This document shows positions 1 to 7,060 of a stretch of DNA of 59,408 nt, in pieces (the stretch's first letter is position 1; every line of letters starts with the position of its first letter). The position numbers and the translations under genes were made by a program. The notes under the pieces are model-generated. The model saw nothing but the letters and a program-made list of their open reading frames with translations, ran no database searches and was not told where the DNA came from. Source of the stretch: an uncultured Lactobacillus sp. (GTDB lineage: Bacteria; Bacillota; Bacilli; Lactobacillales; Lactobacillaceae); assembly GCF_947367125.1 (NCBI RefSeq), contig NZ_CANBCQ010000008.1, forward strand, positions 1 to 59,408, written 5' to 3'.

Positions 1-77
1 GGAACTCCTTTTTCTAATGTTTAAAGAAATAAATTTAAGGAATCATTCATCCTTACACAAACTATTTTACAGTCTCC
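1..77 (-). mobile_element. Insertion sequence terminus, left edge of window (partial)
   Basis: The 77 bases are the exact reverse complement of 59303-59379, so the same element end occurs at both window edges in opposite orientation. The outer tip (minus strand) begins GGAGACTGTAAAATAG. From memory, tips of this GAGACTGTAAA...TTTGTGTAA type resemble IS256-family (IS1201-like) elements of lactobacilli. No transposase is inside the window, so the family is a guess while the repeat itself is certain. The body of the element would run leftward, out of the window. Confidence 0.75.
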
Positions 78-96
78 AAAGGATTACGAGAAAATT

Positions 97-156
97 TGAC
101 TAAAAATAATAAAAATATTAATTTAGTGTTAATTTTTATTAAAAATAAATTATAAT
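97..156 (+). promoter_or_regulatory. Promoter region for the small peptide locus
   Basis: A TTGACT box at 97-102 is followed after 17 bases by TAATTT. A perfect TATAAT lies at 151-156, with a weak GTTAAT 17 bases upstream. Either could drive the peptide gene whose ribosome binding site (AGGAGG) is at 175-180. The tract is almost pure A/T, so box assignment is uncertain. Confidence 0.4.
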
Positions 157-187
157 AATTTTAATAAAAATTTTAGGAGGTAATCTT

Positions 188-255
188 ATGAAATAAATCG
201 TTTCATTCATACACTTCCTGGTGGTGATTGTGGTCAACATAATGTGCAAAATTAA
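188..255 (+). pseudogene. Frameshifted tiny peptide gene (possible pheromone or bacteriocin-like peptide)
   Basis: A perfect AGGAGG (175-180) sits 7 bases before ATG at 188, but that frame reads Met-Lys-stop. Adding one A to the following A-run restores a 22-residue peptide ending at the TAA of 253-255. Its last 19 residues read NRFIHTLPGGDCGQHNVQN. It contains a Gly-Gly pair and one Cys, like short leader/core or signalling peptides. A strong hairpin and a membrane-protein gene follow directly, the usual layout of small-peptide operons. The restored reading is inference. Recognition of a family was not possible, and a sequencing indel is an alternative to true inactivation. Confidence 0.45.
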
Positions 256-257
256 TA

Positions 258-300
258 ATAGAAATGGACATAATTTTAATTTAATTATGTCCATTTCTAT
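258..300 (+). terminator. 18-bp perfect hairpin between peptide gene and membrane-protein gene
   Basis: Positions 258-275 and 283-300 are perfect inverted repeats with a 7-base loop. There is no U-tract; the AAGGAGGT of the next gene begins at 303. This suits an attenuator or mRNA-stabilising hairpin that makes the peptide more abundant than the downstream product. It could also hide the next ribosome binding site. Confidence 0.6.
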
Positions 301-317
301 ATAAGGAGGTGAACTGG

Positions 318-968
318 GTGAATAAAACTAAAAAATTTATTCGATCAAGACGAATTTCTGCCATTCTTCCTTGGATAGGAATGTTGGGTATGTTGTATTT
401 GATCTTTTCGCTGATTATGTATGGATTATTAGCATTTATAATTAATTTGGGATTTATAGCAAATTTTTATTACATAATTGATGAGTATAATTGGTTGATT
501 GAGAGAATATCATTTGATTCTCAAAGGCTGATAGCAAATAAAAGAATGGGTATTAATCGTTTAGTTATGATAGTAAGTATAGTGATAGCTGTACTTAATA
601 CAATTATTTTAATATTGTTAAAGAGACAAGATTTTATTAGTTTTTGTGTTGGGCTCTGCTTTATTAGTGAAATTTACTTCGTAAGTCGTTTAATTGAAAA
701 CTTTCAAGTAATATTGCATATTGCATTTGATAGTTGGAAGAAATTTTATATTTTGGTTGTAATAGGTACTGCAGTTTCATCCAGTGTATATCTACTTTTA
801 TTGTGTTTTAGTATAATAGCTTATTTTATATATTTTGCAATTATTGGCATCATGTACGTGATAACATATTATATTTTAATAGAAATTCATGATAGGGTCG
901 AAAATGATCTAGGTGGGCATAAATACTTTATAGATTTACCTGATAATCGATTTGGAAAAAGGTTTTAG
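318..968 (+). CDS. Multi-spanning membrane protein of unknown function (216 aa)
   Basis: I do not recognise the family. The start is GTG 318, because AAGGAGGT occupies 303-310 and an earlier in-frame GTG (309) overlaps it. The protein begins with a basic cytosolic stretch (KKFIRSRR) and then shows about five hydrophobic segments near residues 12-45, 80-100, 105-123, 142-165 and 168-190. It ends in a short polar tail. Its place directly after a tiny peptide gene and hairpin, and before a small exported-protein gene, would suit an immunity, processing or export role for the peptide. That role is inference from context only. Confidence 0.75.
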   Translation: MNKTKKFIRSRRISAILPWIGMLGMLYLIFSLIMYGLLAFIINLGFIANFYYIIDEYNWLIERISFDSQRLIANKRMGINRLVMIVSIVIAVLNTIILILLKRQDFISFCVGLCFISEIYFVSRLIENFQVILHIAFDSWKKFYILVVIGTAVSSSVYLLLLCFSIIAYFIYFAIIGIMYVITYYILIEIHDRVENDLGGHKYFIDLPDNRFGKRF

Positions 969-971
969 TTC

Positions 972-1326
972 GTGAGATTTACAATTTTACGAACTAAAAA
1001 AGATATTAATCATAATAGCAATTTTAACGTTAGGTTCTACTTTTACATGCGCTACTACTGTATTTGCTTCTAACGGGTTAACTCAAGCGCAAACTAAAAA
1101 GTTAGGATATATGGGAAACGCAAAAACTACCAAAAAAATTTTAGTTCATACGTATTATGCAGGAAGAAAGACTAGAACACTCAAAAAGGATGCCCATATT
1201 CATGTTAGTGGTGGTGTAGGTAAATGGAATTGGATCGTTACTTATAAGGGAAAGCGGTATTTTTATCAACACTCTAATAAAAATATGAAGTCTATAACCA
1301 TGATAAATTGGTTTAAAGAAATCTAA
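972..1326 (+). pseudogene. Small exported protein gene with a poly-A frameshift
   Basis: GTG 972 follows AAAAAGG at a workable distance and starts MRFTILRTKK, a typical basic signal-peptide N-terminus. The continuing hydrophobic core and cleavage-like VFASNG are in another frame, reached by removing one A from the six-A run at 996-1001. The mature part (about 80 residues) is rich in Lys, Tyr and Trp, with VTYKGKRYFY near its C-terminus. As sequenced, only an internal ATG at 1111 gives an open 71-residue frame, without signal peptide. Family unknown. Probably one operon with the membrane protein before it. Confidence 0.55.
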
Positions 1327-1380
1327 ATAAAGAGAAAAAAATATAAGATTAATTATATGGCTTTGTTTTTTTAGAATAGA

Positions 1381-1459
1381 TTTTTTGTTTCAAGACATCG
1401 CCTATTGTGTAGGGCTATATCTTGAAACAAAAAAAGCCGCCCCGAGGGACGACCTTCTG
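1381..1459 (-). terminator. Terminator(s) for the minus-strand small ORF, possibly bidirectional
   Basis: On the minus strand a GC-rich hairpin (GGTCGTCCC/GGGGCGGC) is followed by seven T residues at about 1433-1459. Adjacent at 1381-1432 is a longer imperfect inverted repeat, with GTTTCAAGA arms and A/T runs on both sides, which could stop transcription from either direction. Confidence 0.6.
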
Positions 1460-1479
1460 GTAATTTATGATGTACTATC

Positions 1480-1593
1480 TCAGAACTTAGCAATCATTGC
1501 TTTTAGGAGCTTTTTAATAGACTTCCTCAAGCATTTGATGCTGTCTCGATCGATAGGTACAATCACAAGCATAAAGATGAAGTACCACTTCAC
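1480..1593 (-). CDS. Putative 37-aa small protein, possible type I toxin
   Basis: GTG 1593 starts a 37-residue frame beginning MKWYFIFMLVIVPID. The N-terminal half is hydrophobic and the C-terminal half strongly basic (CLRKSIKKLLKA). AGGAGG lies at 1605-1610, 11 bases upstream, and GGAG can pair with CTCC just before the start, hiding the ribosome binding site. Small size, hydrophobic plus basic composition, a hidden Shine-Dalgarno, its own terminator and a structured RNA immediately upstream together suggest a type I toxin. I do not recognise it as a known toxin family, and translation is unproven. Confidence 0.4.
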   Translation of the reverse strand: MKWYFIFMLVIVPIDRDSIKCLRKSIKKLLKAMIAKF

Positions 1594-1679
1594 GGGGAGT
1601 ATTACCTCCTTCCACACGCGAGTAGGGAGCCACCCTCAAAATGCGTGCATTTTAATTTTATCATGATATAATTAATGTA

Positions 1680-1762
1680 GCATAAAGAGAAGTACACAAG
1701 GCGTGTACAGAGCTATTAGCCGTAGCTCAAAGCGTGGGCGGTCTTATGACCGTCTTTTTTTG
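1680..1762 (+). ncRNA. Candidate structured small RNA (three consecutive hairpins)
   Basis: Downstream of a TATAAT-like box (about 1668-1673) come three hairpins in a row. These are GTACAC/GTGTAC, GAGCTA/TAGCTC, and GGGCGGTC-TTAT-GACCGTC followed by seven T residues (an intrinsic terminator near 1736-1761). The RNA would be about 80 nt. It lies just upstream of, and divergent from, the small ORF at 1480-1593, so it may be an antitoxin RNA. Alternatively it belongs to the left flank of the tnpB element that follows. Confidence 0.45.
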
Positions 1763-1845
1763 TTTAGAAGAAAAATGCACCAAGTTTTTTACGGGGCGAA
1801 GTGAACCGCGATTCCGAGCGCAGGCTCGAAAATGGAGGTGAAACC

Positions 1846-2772
1846 ATGCCAAGCTATTTTGTCAAAACACGTATTTATGAGCTATTTCCCAGTAAAGCAA
1901 TGAAAGCAGTCTTAGATCGCAACTGTGACTATCGCAGATATTGTTGGAATCAAGCCTTGGCTTTGTGGAATGATTTATATTTAGCTCATTCCATTTATGA
2001 CCGAATCCGTTATACTATTTTTATGCCTAAAGAAAACAAAAAAACTCATAAAATCACGACTGTGAAACGAGACTTTCACTTGAATCCTAGTCCAAATTGG
2101 CGTTTAGTGCGTGATCGAATGGTTGAAGAAAAAGCAGACTGGCAATTTAGCTATTCGGCACACTTGCTCCAACTAGCAGTGCAAGACTTAGGCAAAGCAT
2201 GGCAGAATTTTTTTGACAAGGCACAGCCTGATTGGGGGTAAGCCACGCTTTAAATCCAAACGTGAAATGCGTCAAGGCTTTAAGAGCGATCAGGCTAAAG
2301 TGGTTAACGGCAAGCTCGTTTTAGAAAAGCCCCAAGGCTTAAAGCAGGATTGGCAAGCCATTTGCTTATCGTAAAAGCCAATGGACTATCCTGCTGGCGT
2401 AATGAGTATTTATCGTGAAAATGGTCGCTACTTTGTATCTGTTCCTTATAAAATACCTAAAACTGAGCTCATTTCAAAAGCCAATACTGGCAAAGTAACA
2501 GGAGTTGACCTTAACGTAGGGCACTTTAACTACATGGGTGGCAATAAGCAAATTTTGCCTAAGGAATTGAAACGCACTTATGAGAAGATCAAGCATTATC
2601 AAAGATTATTAGCCAGAAAACGTGAAGCCAACGGCAAGGAGCAAGCTGTAAAAAGCAATAAATACTTGAAGACGAAAACCTAGCTTCAAGCAGCTTATCA
2701 GCGTGCTGCCAATATTCAAACTGATCTACTGCATAAGTTTACAACAATGCTGGCTGATTCACTGTATGTTTT
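1846..2772 (+). pseudogene. tnpB: Broken tnpB (IS200/IS605-family OrfB) remnant
   Basis: ATG 1846, behind GGAGGTG (1834-1840), starts a TnpB-like protein (CDYRRYCWNQALALWNDLY). Lesions are a one-G insertion in the five-G run at 2234-2238, an in-frame TAA at 2372-2374, and a TAG at 2681-2683 where the family would have Trp. Homology then stops near HKFTTMLADS at about 2760. The RuvC catalytic half, the zinc-finger region and the right end, where an omega RNA would lie, are missing, so the element is inactive. No tnpA is present. It is fused by deletion or insertion to the next small ORF. Confidence 0.85.
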
Positions 2773-2776
2773 GACT

Positions 2777-2959
2777 ATGTTTGGGATTATGTGTGGCCTG
2801 CTTTTTGGTAAAAAGCGACTAGAACGTGATTCTAGTTTGGCATCACTTTTTCTTTCAATCGTTTTGCTGGCTTTTCACCCAGAATTTTGGTGGCTTTATG
2901 TAATTGGTTTAGTGATCAGCTTTTCAGGCTATGTATTATTTAGATTAAATCAGCTTTAG
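2777..2959 (+). CDS. Small membrane protein fragment after tnpB remnant (60 aa or less)
   Basis: The frame is open back into the tnpB remnant (to an ATG at 2747), but the tnpB-like residues end about there. The part from ATG 2777 reads as two hydrophobic segments separated by a short basic, polar link (KKRLERDSS). No convincing ribosome binding site precedes 2777. The likely story is a chromosomal membrane-protein gene whose 5' end was replaced by the insertion. Function unknown. Confidence 0.4.
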   Translation: MFGIMCGLLFGKKRLERDSSLASLFLSIVLLAFHPEFWWLYVIGLVISFSGYVLFRLNQL

Positions 2960-2964
2960 CAGCA

Positions 2965-2993
2965 TTGAACTTTCCCTTTGACCCATGTTAAAA
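2965..2993 (+). promoter_or_regulatory. Promoter of first EamA transporter
   Basis: TTGAAC at 2965-2970, a 17-base spacer and TTAAAA at 2988-2993 predict a transcript starting near 3000. This supports GTG 3026 rather than the earlier in-frame ATG 2978 or 2993 as the start. Confidence 0.5.
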
Positions 2994-3025
2994 TGAAAAA
3001 CATTAATTTAAAGGGAAGTGTAAAT

Positions 3026-3934
3026 GTGAATCGGCGCTATCAGGGATTAACGTTAGCTATTGTCGGTGCTTGTTTTTGGGGTGCTTCTGGCACAGCAGTT
3101 GAATTTTTATTTTCAAGCACGAATGTTAATACAGCGTGGCTGGTCGGATTGCGATTGCTTTTTTCAGGTGCATTATTAATGATCTATGCCTGTTGGAGGT
3201 ATCTTGCTCAAGTAAAGGCAATGCTGCATGATAAAAAAGCAATTATGATGTTAATTGTCTTTGCCTTCTTGGGAATGGGCAGTTCGCAATTGTCCTACTT
3301 TGTGGCGGTCAAGTACAGCAACGCTCCGACAGCGACGGTAATCCAATTTTTAGCACCAGTTTTCATTATTATTTATTCCTCACTTAGAAGCAAAATGTGG
3401 CCGCGCCGGATAGATACCATTTCAATTGTAGTAGCAGTTGGCGGAACCTTCATTTTAGCAACGGGCGGCAAGTTTGATCAGCTAGCCCTGTCCCCACTAG
3501 CTTGCTTCTGGGGCCTGATTGCTGCTTTTTCTGAAGCAATTAATACAGTATTGCCTGGGGAATTATTTAAAAAGTATGGTCCAATTCCGGTAATCGGTGC
3601 AGCAATGTTAGTTGCAGGAATTGCCTTTTTGCCAATTTATTTCACGCAACCGATGCCTAAATTAGCGCCGGTTGATGTATGGGTGATTGCCTACATTATC
3701 ATTGGTGGTACATTATTGGCTTATACGATGTATTTATCAAGTGTCCAGTATATTGAGCCAAGTACGGTGGGGATGCTAGGTGCATTTGAACCACTGATTG
3801 CAACGATCTTGTCGGTATCACTACTTCATGCAGATTTTGGCCCAATGGATATGTTTGGTGGCTTTTTGATTATTGTGGCTACTTTCATGCAATTAATGCC
3901 CAGTCGAAACCCAATTAAGAAAAAGAATGAATAA
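3026..3934 (+). CDS. DMT-superfamily (EamA) transporter
   Basis: About ten hydrophobic segments in two EamA halves form a typical 300-residue drug/metabolite transporter of the cytoplasmic membrane. Landmarks are GACFWGASGTAVEFLF near the N-terminus and STVGMLGAFEPLIATILSV in the second half, the pattern shared by RhaT/YdcZ-like members. The start is GTG 3026 with AAGGGAAG (3011-3018). Earlier in-frame ATG codons lie at or before the predicted transcription start. Substrate unknown; amino acids, nucleosides or drugs are possible. It is the first of three related genes in a row but has its own promoter and terminator. Confidence 0.85.
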   Translation: MNRRYQGLTLAIVGACFWGASGTAVEFLFSSTNVNTAWLVGLRLLFSGALLMIYACWRYLAQVKAMLHDKKAIMMLIVFAFLGMGSSQLSYFVAVKYSNAPTATVIQFLAPVFIIIYSSLRSKMWPRRIDTISIVVAVGGTFILATGGKFDQLALSPLACFWGLIAAFSEAINTVLPGELFKKYGPIPVIGAAMLVAGIAFLPIYFTQPMPKLAPVDVWVIAYIIIGGTLLAYTMYLSSVQYIEPSTVGMLGAFEPLIATILSVSLLHADFGPMDMFGGFLIIVATFMQLMPSRNPIKKKNE

Positions 3935-3940
3935 AAAATT

Positions 3941-3969
3941 AACGGACTAGTTCAAACTAGCCCGTTTTT
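3941..3969 (+). terminator. Terminator after first EamA gene
   Basis: CGGACTAGT and ACTAGCCCG pair around a TCAA loop and are followed by TTTTT. Confidence 0.75.
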
Positions 3970-4016
3970 GCTATGATAGAGGATGTTAGTTTTAGAAAAA
4001 TTGGGGATTATAGAGA

Positions 4017-4937
4017 ATGGTTACACAAAAACAGAGGCGCCTTTGGGCCTTTCTAGCAGGTTTAGCCTGTGTCATGTGGGGAATTTCTGGCTTATTTGCC
4101 AAGAGTTTGTTTAATATTAGTTCAGATATTACACCGATGTGGTTATCACAGATTAGAATGGTAACTTCCGGCATTATTTTATTAATTGTGGCTGGTTTTT
4201 TGAAGCAAAAACCGATTGCAACAATGAAAAATAAGCACGATGCCTGGGTCATTATTGCATACGGCATTTTTGGTTTATTACCAGTTCAGCTGTTTTATTT
4301 TATTGTAGTGCAACAGGCTAATGCTTCGATTGCAACGATTTTACAATTTGTAGGTCCTTTTTTTGTCATGGCTTATCTAGCCTTTACGCATAAGCAAGTA
4401 ATGCGCCGCATTGATGTGCTTGCTGCTATCTGTGCCTTTATTGGTGTCGTTTTGCTGGCAACACACGGCCGTTTTAATCACTTTGCTTTGACACCTAGTG
4501 TTTTATTCTGGGGGTTGCTATCAGCTGTTGGTGTTGCGACTAATACCTTAATTCCAATCGGCGTGTTAAAGCGAGTTTCTAGCTTAGTCGTTACTGGTTG
4601 GGGACTACTATCTGCTGGGATTTGTTTGATGATTGTTCATCCGCAAATGCCGCATATTCCTAATACGCCACATGTTTGGCTTGATGTAGCGGCAGTGATT
4701 ATAATCGGTACATTGATTCCGTTCCAATTAATGACGAATTCACTTAGGTTTATTAAGGCTTCAACTGCTAGCTTACTTGATGCTTTTGAGCCATTTTCAG
4801 CTACAGTTGGCTCAGTTATTTGCTTTGGCTTAGTAATGACGCCAATGGACTGGATCGGTTCAATTTTAGTTGTTGTAGCAGCAATGGCCTTGAATATTTC
4901 ACCGAAGAAAAAGAAAACTAAAAAAGCTCATCAGTAA
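4017..4937 (+). CDS. DMT-superfamily (EamA) transporter, paralogue 2
   Basis: This 306-residue protein has the ten-helix two-repeat EamA layout. It is clearly a close paralogue of the next gene: both share the MWGISGLFAK motif near the N-terminus, the FGLLPVQLFYF segment and STASLLDAFEPFSAT in the second half. It ends in a basic tail (KKKKTKKAHQ). Start ATG 4017 follows GGGGA. It has its own terminator, so the tandem copies appear separately transcribed. Substrate unknown. Confidence 0.85.
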   Translation: MVTQKQRRLWAFLAGLACVMWGISGLFAKSLFNISSDITPMWLSQIRMVTSGIILLIVAGFLKQKPIATMKNKHDAWVIIAYGIFGLLPVQLFYFIVVQQANASIATILQFVGPFFVMAYLAFTHKQVMRRIDVLAAICAFIGVVLLATHGRFNHFALTPSVLFWGLLSAVGVATNTLIPIGVLKRVSSLVVTGWGLLSAGICLMIVHPQMPHIPNTPHVWLDVAAVIIIGTLIPFQLMTNSLRFIKASTASLLDAFEPFSATVGSVICFGLVMTPMDWIGSILVVVAAMALNISPKKKKTKKAHQ

Positions 4938-4941
4938 AGTT

Positions 4942-4972
4942 AAGGATGCCCTAACAGGTATCCTTATTTTTA
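4942..4972 (+). terminator. Terminator after second EamA gene
   Basis: AAGGATGCC and GGTATCCTT pair around CTAACA, followed by ATTTTTA. Confidence 0.65.
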
Positions 4973-5015
4973 TGGTTTAATTATTAAATGAACGAGAAAG
5001 AAACGAGGGACAGAG

Positions 5016-5945
5016 ATGGTCGCACCTAAAACACGAAGACTATGGACACTTTTGGCAGCACTTGCCGCAGTGATGTGGGGTATTTCAGGTTTGTTTGCTA
5101 AGGGTTTGTTCAATATTAGTCCAAAAATTACGCCAATGTGGTTAACGCAAATTCGCTTGATTGTTTCAGGACTGGTATTGTTGCTACTAGCAGGAGCTTT
5201 AAAGCAAAAACCGTTAGGGACGCTGAAGAATAAGCATGATGCATTGGTCATTTTTGCGTACGGTATTTTTGGCTTGTTACCAGTACAATTGTTTTACTTT
5301 ATGTGTATTCAAGTAGCTAACGCTTCAATTGCGACAATTTTGCAATTTATTGGGCCATTTTTCGTCTTAGGCTATTTAGCATTGACGCATAAACAAGTAA
5401 TGCGGCGCCTAGATATTATTGCGGCGTTATGTGCCTTTTTAGGTGTGTTTTTACTGTCGACGCACGGACAATTTGATCATTTAGCAATTACGCCGATTGC
5501 CTTGTTCTGGGGGCTTTTATCAGCAGTTGGTGAAGCAAGTTATACCTTAATCCCGGTTAATATTGTTAAAAGAGTGTCGAGCATGGTGGTGACTGGCTGG
5601 GGGATGCTGTTTGCGGGAATCAGTTTGGTGATTATTCATCCGCAGTTTCAAGCAATTCCCAATAAGCCATCAGTTTGGCTATATACTACTGCAGTAATTG
5701 TCATTGGGACGATTATTCCATTCCAAATTATGGCGAACGCCTTGCGTTATGTGGTGCCATCAACGGCCAGTTTATTGGATGCCTTTGAGCCATTTTCGGC
5801 GACGATCGGCTCTGTTTTGGTTTTTGGTTTGGTAATGATGCCAATGGATTGGGTCGGATCAGTGTTAGTTGTTGTAGCAGCGATGGCTTTGAATCTAACG
5901 CCGAAACAGAAGAAAAATAAAATCAAGCAAAAAACGGAGCTTTAG
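5016..5945 (+). CDS. DMT-superfamily (EamA) transporter, paralogue 3
   Basis: A 309-residue tandem duplicate of the preceding gene. Nearly every hydrophobic segment can be aligned, with the same MWGISGLFAK, FGLLPVQLFYF and STASLLDAFEPFSAT landmarks and a basic C-terminal tail. ATG 5016 follows GAGGGA. Its stop codon sits in a shared terminator and overlaps the end of the convergent membrane-protein gene by four bases. Retention of two close paralogues suggests different substrates or a dosage effect; neither can be read from the sequence. Confidence 0.85.
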   Translation: MVAPKTRRLWTLLAALAAVMWGISGLFAKGLFNISPKITPMWLTQIRLIVSGLVLLLLAGALKQKPLGTLKNKHDALVIFAYGIFGLLPVQLFYFMCIQVANASIATILQFIGPFFVLGYLALTHKQVMRRLDIIAALCAFLGVFLLSTHGQFDHLAITPIALFWGLLSAVGEASYTLIPVNIVKRVSSMVVTGWGMLFAGISLVIIHPQFQAIPNKPSVWLYTTAVIVIGTIIPFQIMANALRYVVPSTASLLDAFEPFSATIGSVLVFGLVMMPMDWVGSVLVVVAAMALNLTPKQKKNKIKQKTEL

Positions 5946-5958
5946 TTGGCTCCGTTTT
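5932..5958 (+). terminator. Bidirectional terminator between EamA gene and convergent ORF
   Basis: AAAACGGAGC and GCTCCGTTTT pair around the stop codons of both convergent genes. A runs on the left and T runs on the right allow termination both ways. Confidence 0.75.
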
Positions 5959-6298
5959 GTTGTTTAACTATTAAATCTAGTAAACAAACTATAAATACAA
6001 TAATATTGTAAATCAGAAAAATGCTGACAATCAGACCAAAAGTATAGGTCTTGAACCAAAACAGAATTACGATTGCAGAAAGTATCAAAATTAGACTGAT
6101 CGTAATCCAGTTAAGCTTGTGAAATTGTAGCGTAATTCCTGAAGCAAAGGTACAGATAATAGCGATAGTTAAAAAGATGATACCAATAGTGGAGGAATCA
6201 TAGGCAATTATTTCGCGCAGTTCTGAAACGAGTGAAAGTCCTAAAATTAGCGCAATTAATATTAAAAAATGTCGTACATAACTATCTATCTTATCCAT
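5942..6298 (-). CDS. Small four-helix membrane protein, unknown function
   Basis: A 118-residue protein with a short polar N-terminus (MDKIDSYVRH) and four hydrophobic segments of about 20 residues each. It ends shortly after the last in VKQQNGAN. ATG 6298 is preceded on the minus strand by AGGAG at good spacing. I cannot name a family. A similar small four-helix type is encoded by 40483-40839, which may only reflect shared composition. Confidence 0.65.
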   Translation of the reverse strand: MDKIDSYVRHFLILIALILGLSLVSELREIIAYDSSTIGIIFLTIAIICTFASGITLQFHKLNWITISLILILSAIVILFWFKTYTFGLIVSIFLIYNIIVFIVCLLDLIVKQQNGAN

Positions 6299-6525
6299 AA
6301 TAAAAAACTCCTAAATTAATGTAATAAGCATATAGAAAATTATGGCGTTTTTCAAGTTAAGTAAAATTCGAATAAAATGTTAAGCATTTGCTTATCAAAA
6401 TTACAAAAAGTAGCCGATTTTGTTACATTGCTTAATTACATAGTATTTATTTTAAAACAAAGCTGTAATATTTCTCCGGTAATATAGAAAACGTTGAAAG
6501 ATAAGAAGTGTTAAGGAGAAATAAA

Positions 6526-7011
6526 TTGAGTTTTAAACGTAGTTTAGTTAAGTTTGCCACAGTTTTGTCAGTATTTTTTACAGGAATTTCATTCATTAAT
6601 GTTCCACTTCAAATACAAACTGTCCAAGCAGCTAGTCAAAGCAAAACAGAAAAACGTAACGCAGTAGTCCAACTTGCTAAAAAACAAGTTGGCAAAAGTT
6701 ACGTTTACGGTGCTACCGGTCCTTCAGCCTTTGACTGCTCTGGCTTAGCTCAATACGTTTATAAAAAAGCCGCTAAAAAGACATTACCAAGAACTACTTA
6801 TGGTCAAGTTACTAAGGGTAAAAAGGTTTCGTTAAGCCATCTTAAAAAAGGCGACTTATTATTCTGGGGCTCAGCTTCAGCTCCTTACCACGTTGGTATT
6901 TATGTTGGTAATGGACAATATGTGCATGCTGCAACTCCTAGTCAAGGGGTGAGAAAGCAGGCTATCAGTGCCTACTTTTATCCCTCAGCTGCTAAACGTG
7001 TTTTAAATTAA
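6526..7011 (+). CDS. Secreted NlpC/P60 peptidoglycan endopeptidase
   Basis: A 161-residue secreted enzyme expected to cut peptide bonds in peptidoglycan stems. Start TTG 6526 is chosen because AAGGAG (6513-6518) sits 7 bases upstream; an earlier in-frame GTG (6508) overlaps it. A signal peptide ends near VQAAS. The single NlpC/P60 domain follows, with the catalytic Cys in FDCSG, His in PYHVGIYVG and a third polar residue in YVHAATP. No LysM, SH3 or other binding domain is present, so it is the minimal catalytic type. Monocistronic, followed by a strong terminator. The 227-base upstream region is AT-rich without another gene. Confidence 0.9.
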   Translation: MSFKRSLVKFATVLSVFFTGISFINVPLQIQTVQAASQSKTEKRNAVVQLAKKQVGKSYVYGATGPSAFDCSGLAQYVYKKAAKKTLPRTTYGQVTKGKKVSLSHLKKGDLLFWGSASAPYHVGIYVGNGQYVHAATPSQGVRKQAISAYFYPSAAKRVLN

Positions 7012-7021
7012 TTTGATAATG

Positions 7022-7060
7022 AAAAAGCCCAGTCAGAAATTCCGACTGGGTCATTTTTTA
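7022..7060 (+). terminator. Bidirectional terminator between NlpC/P60 gene and gatD
   Basis: CCCAGTCaGAAAT/TCCGACTGGG hairpin with A residues before it and a T run after it. It overlaps the 3' end of the convergent gatD. Confidence 0.8.

Noticed and set aside
1385..1666. Plus-strand open frame of 93 codons
   Set aside because: It runs through two terminator hairpins and antisense to the better-supported 37-codon minus-strand ORF, and it lacks a ribosome binding site.
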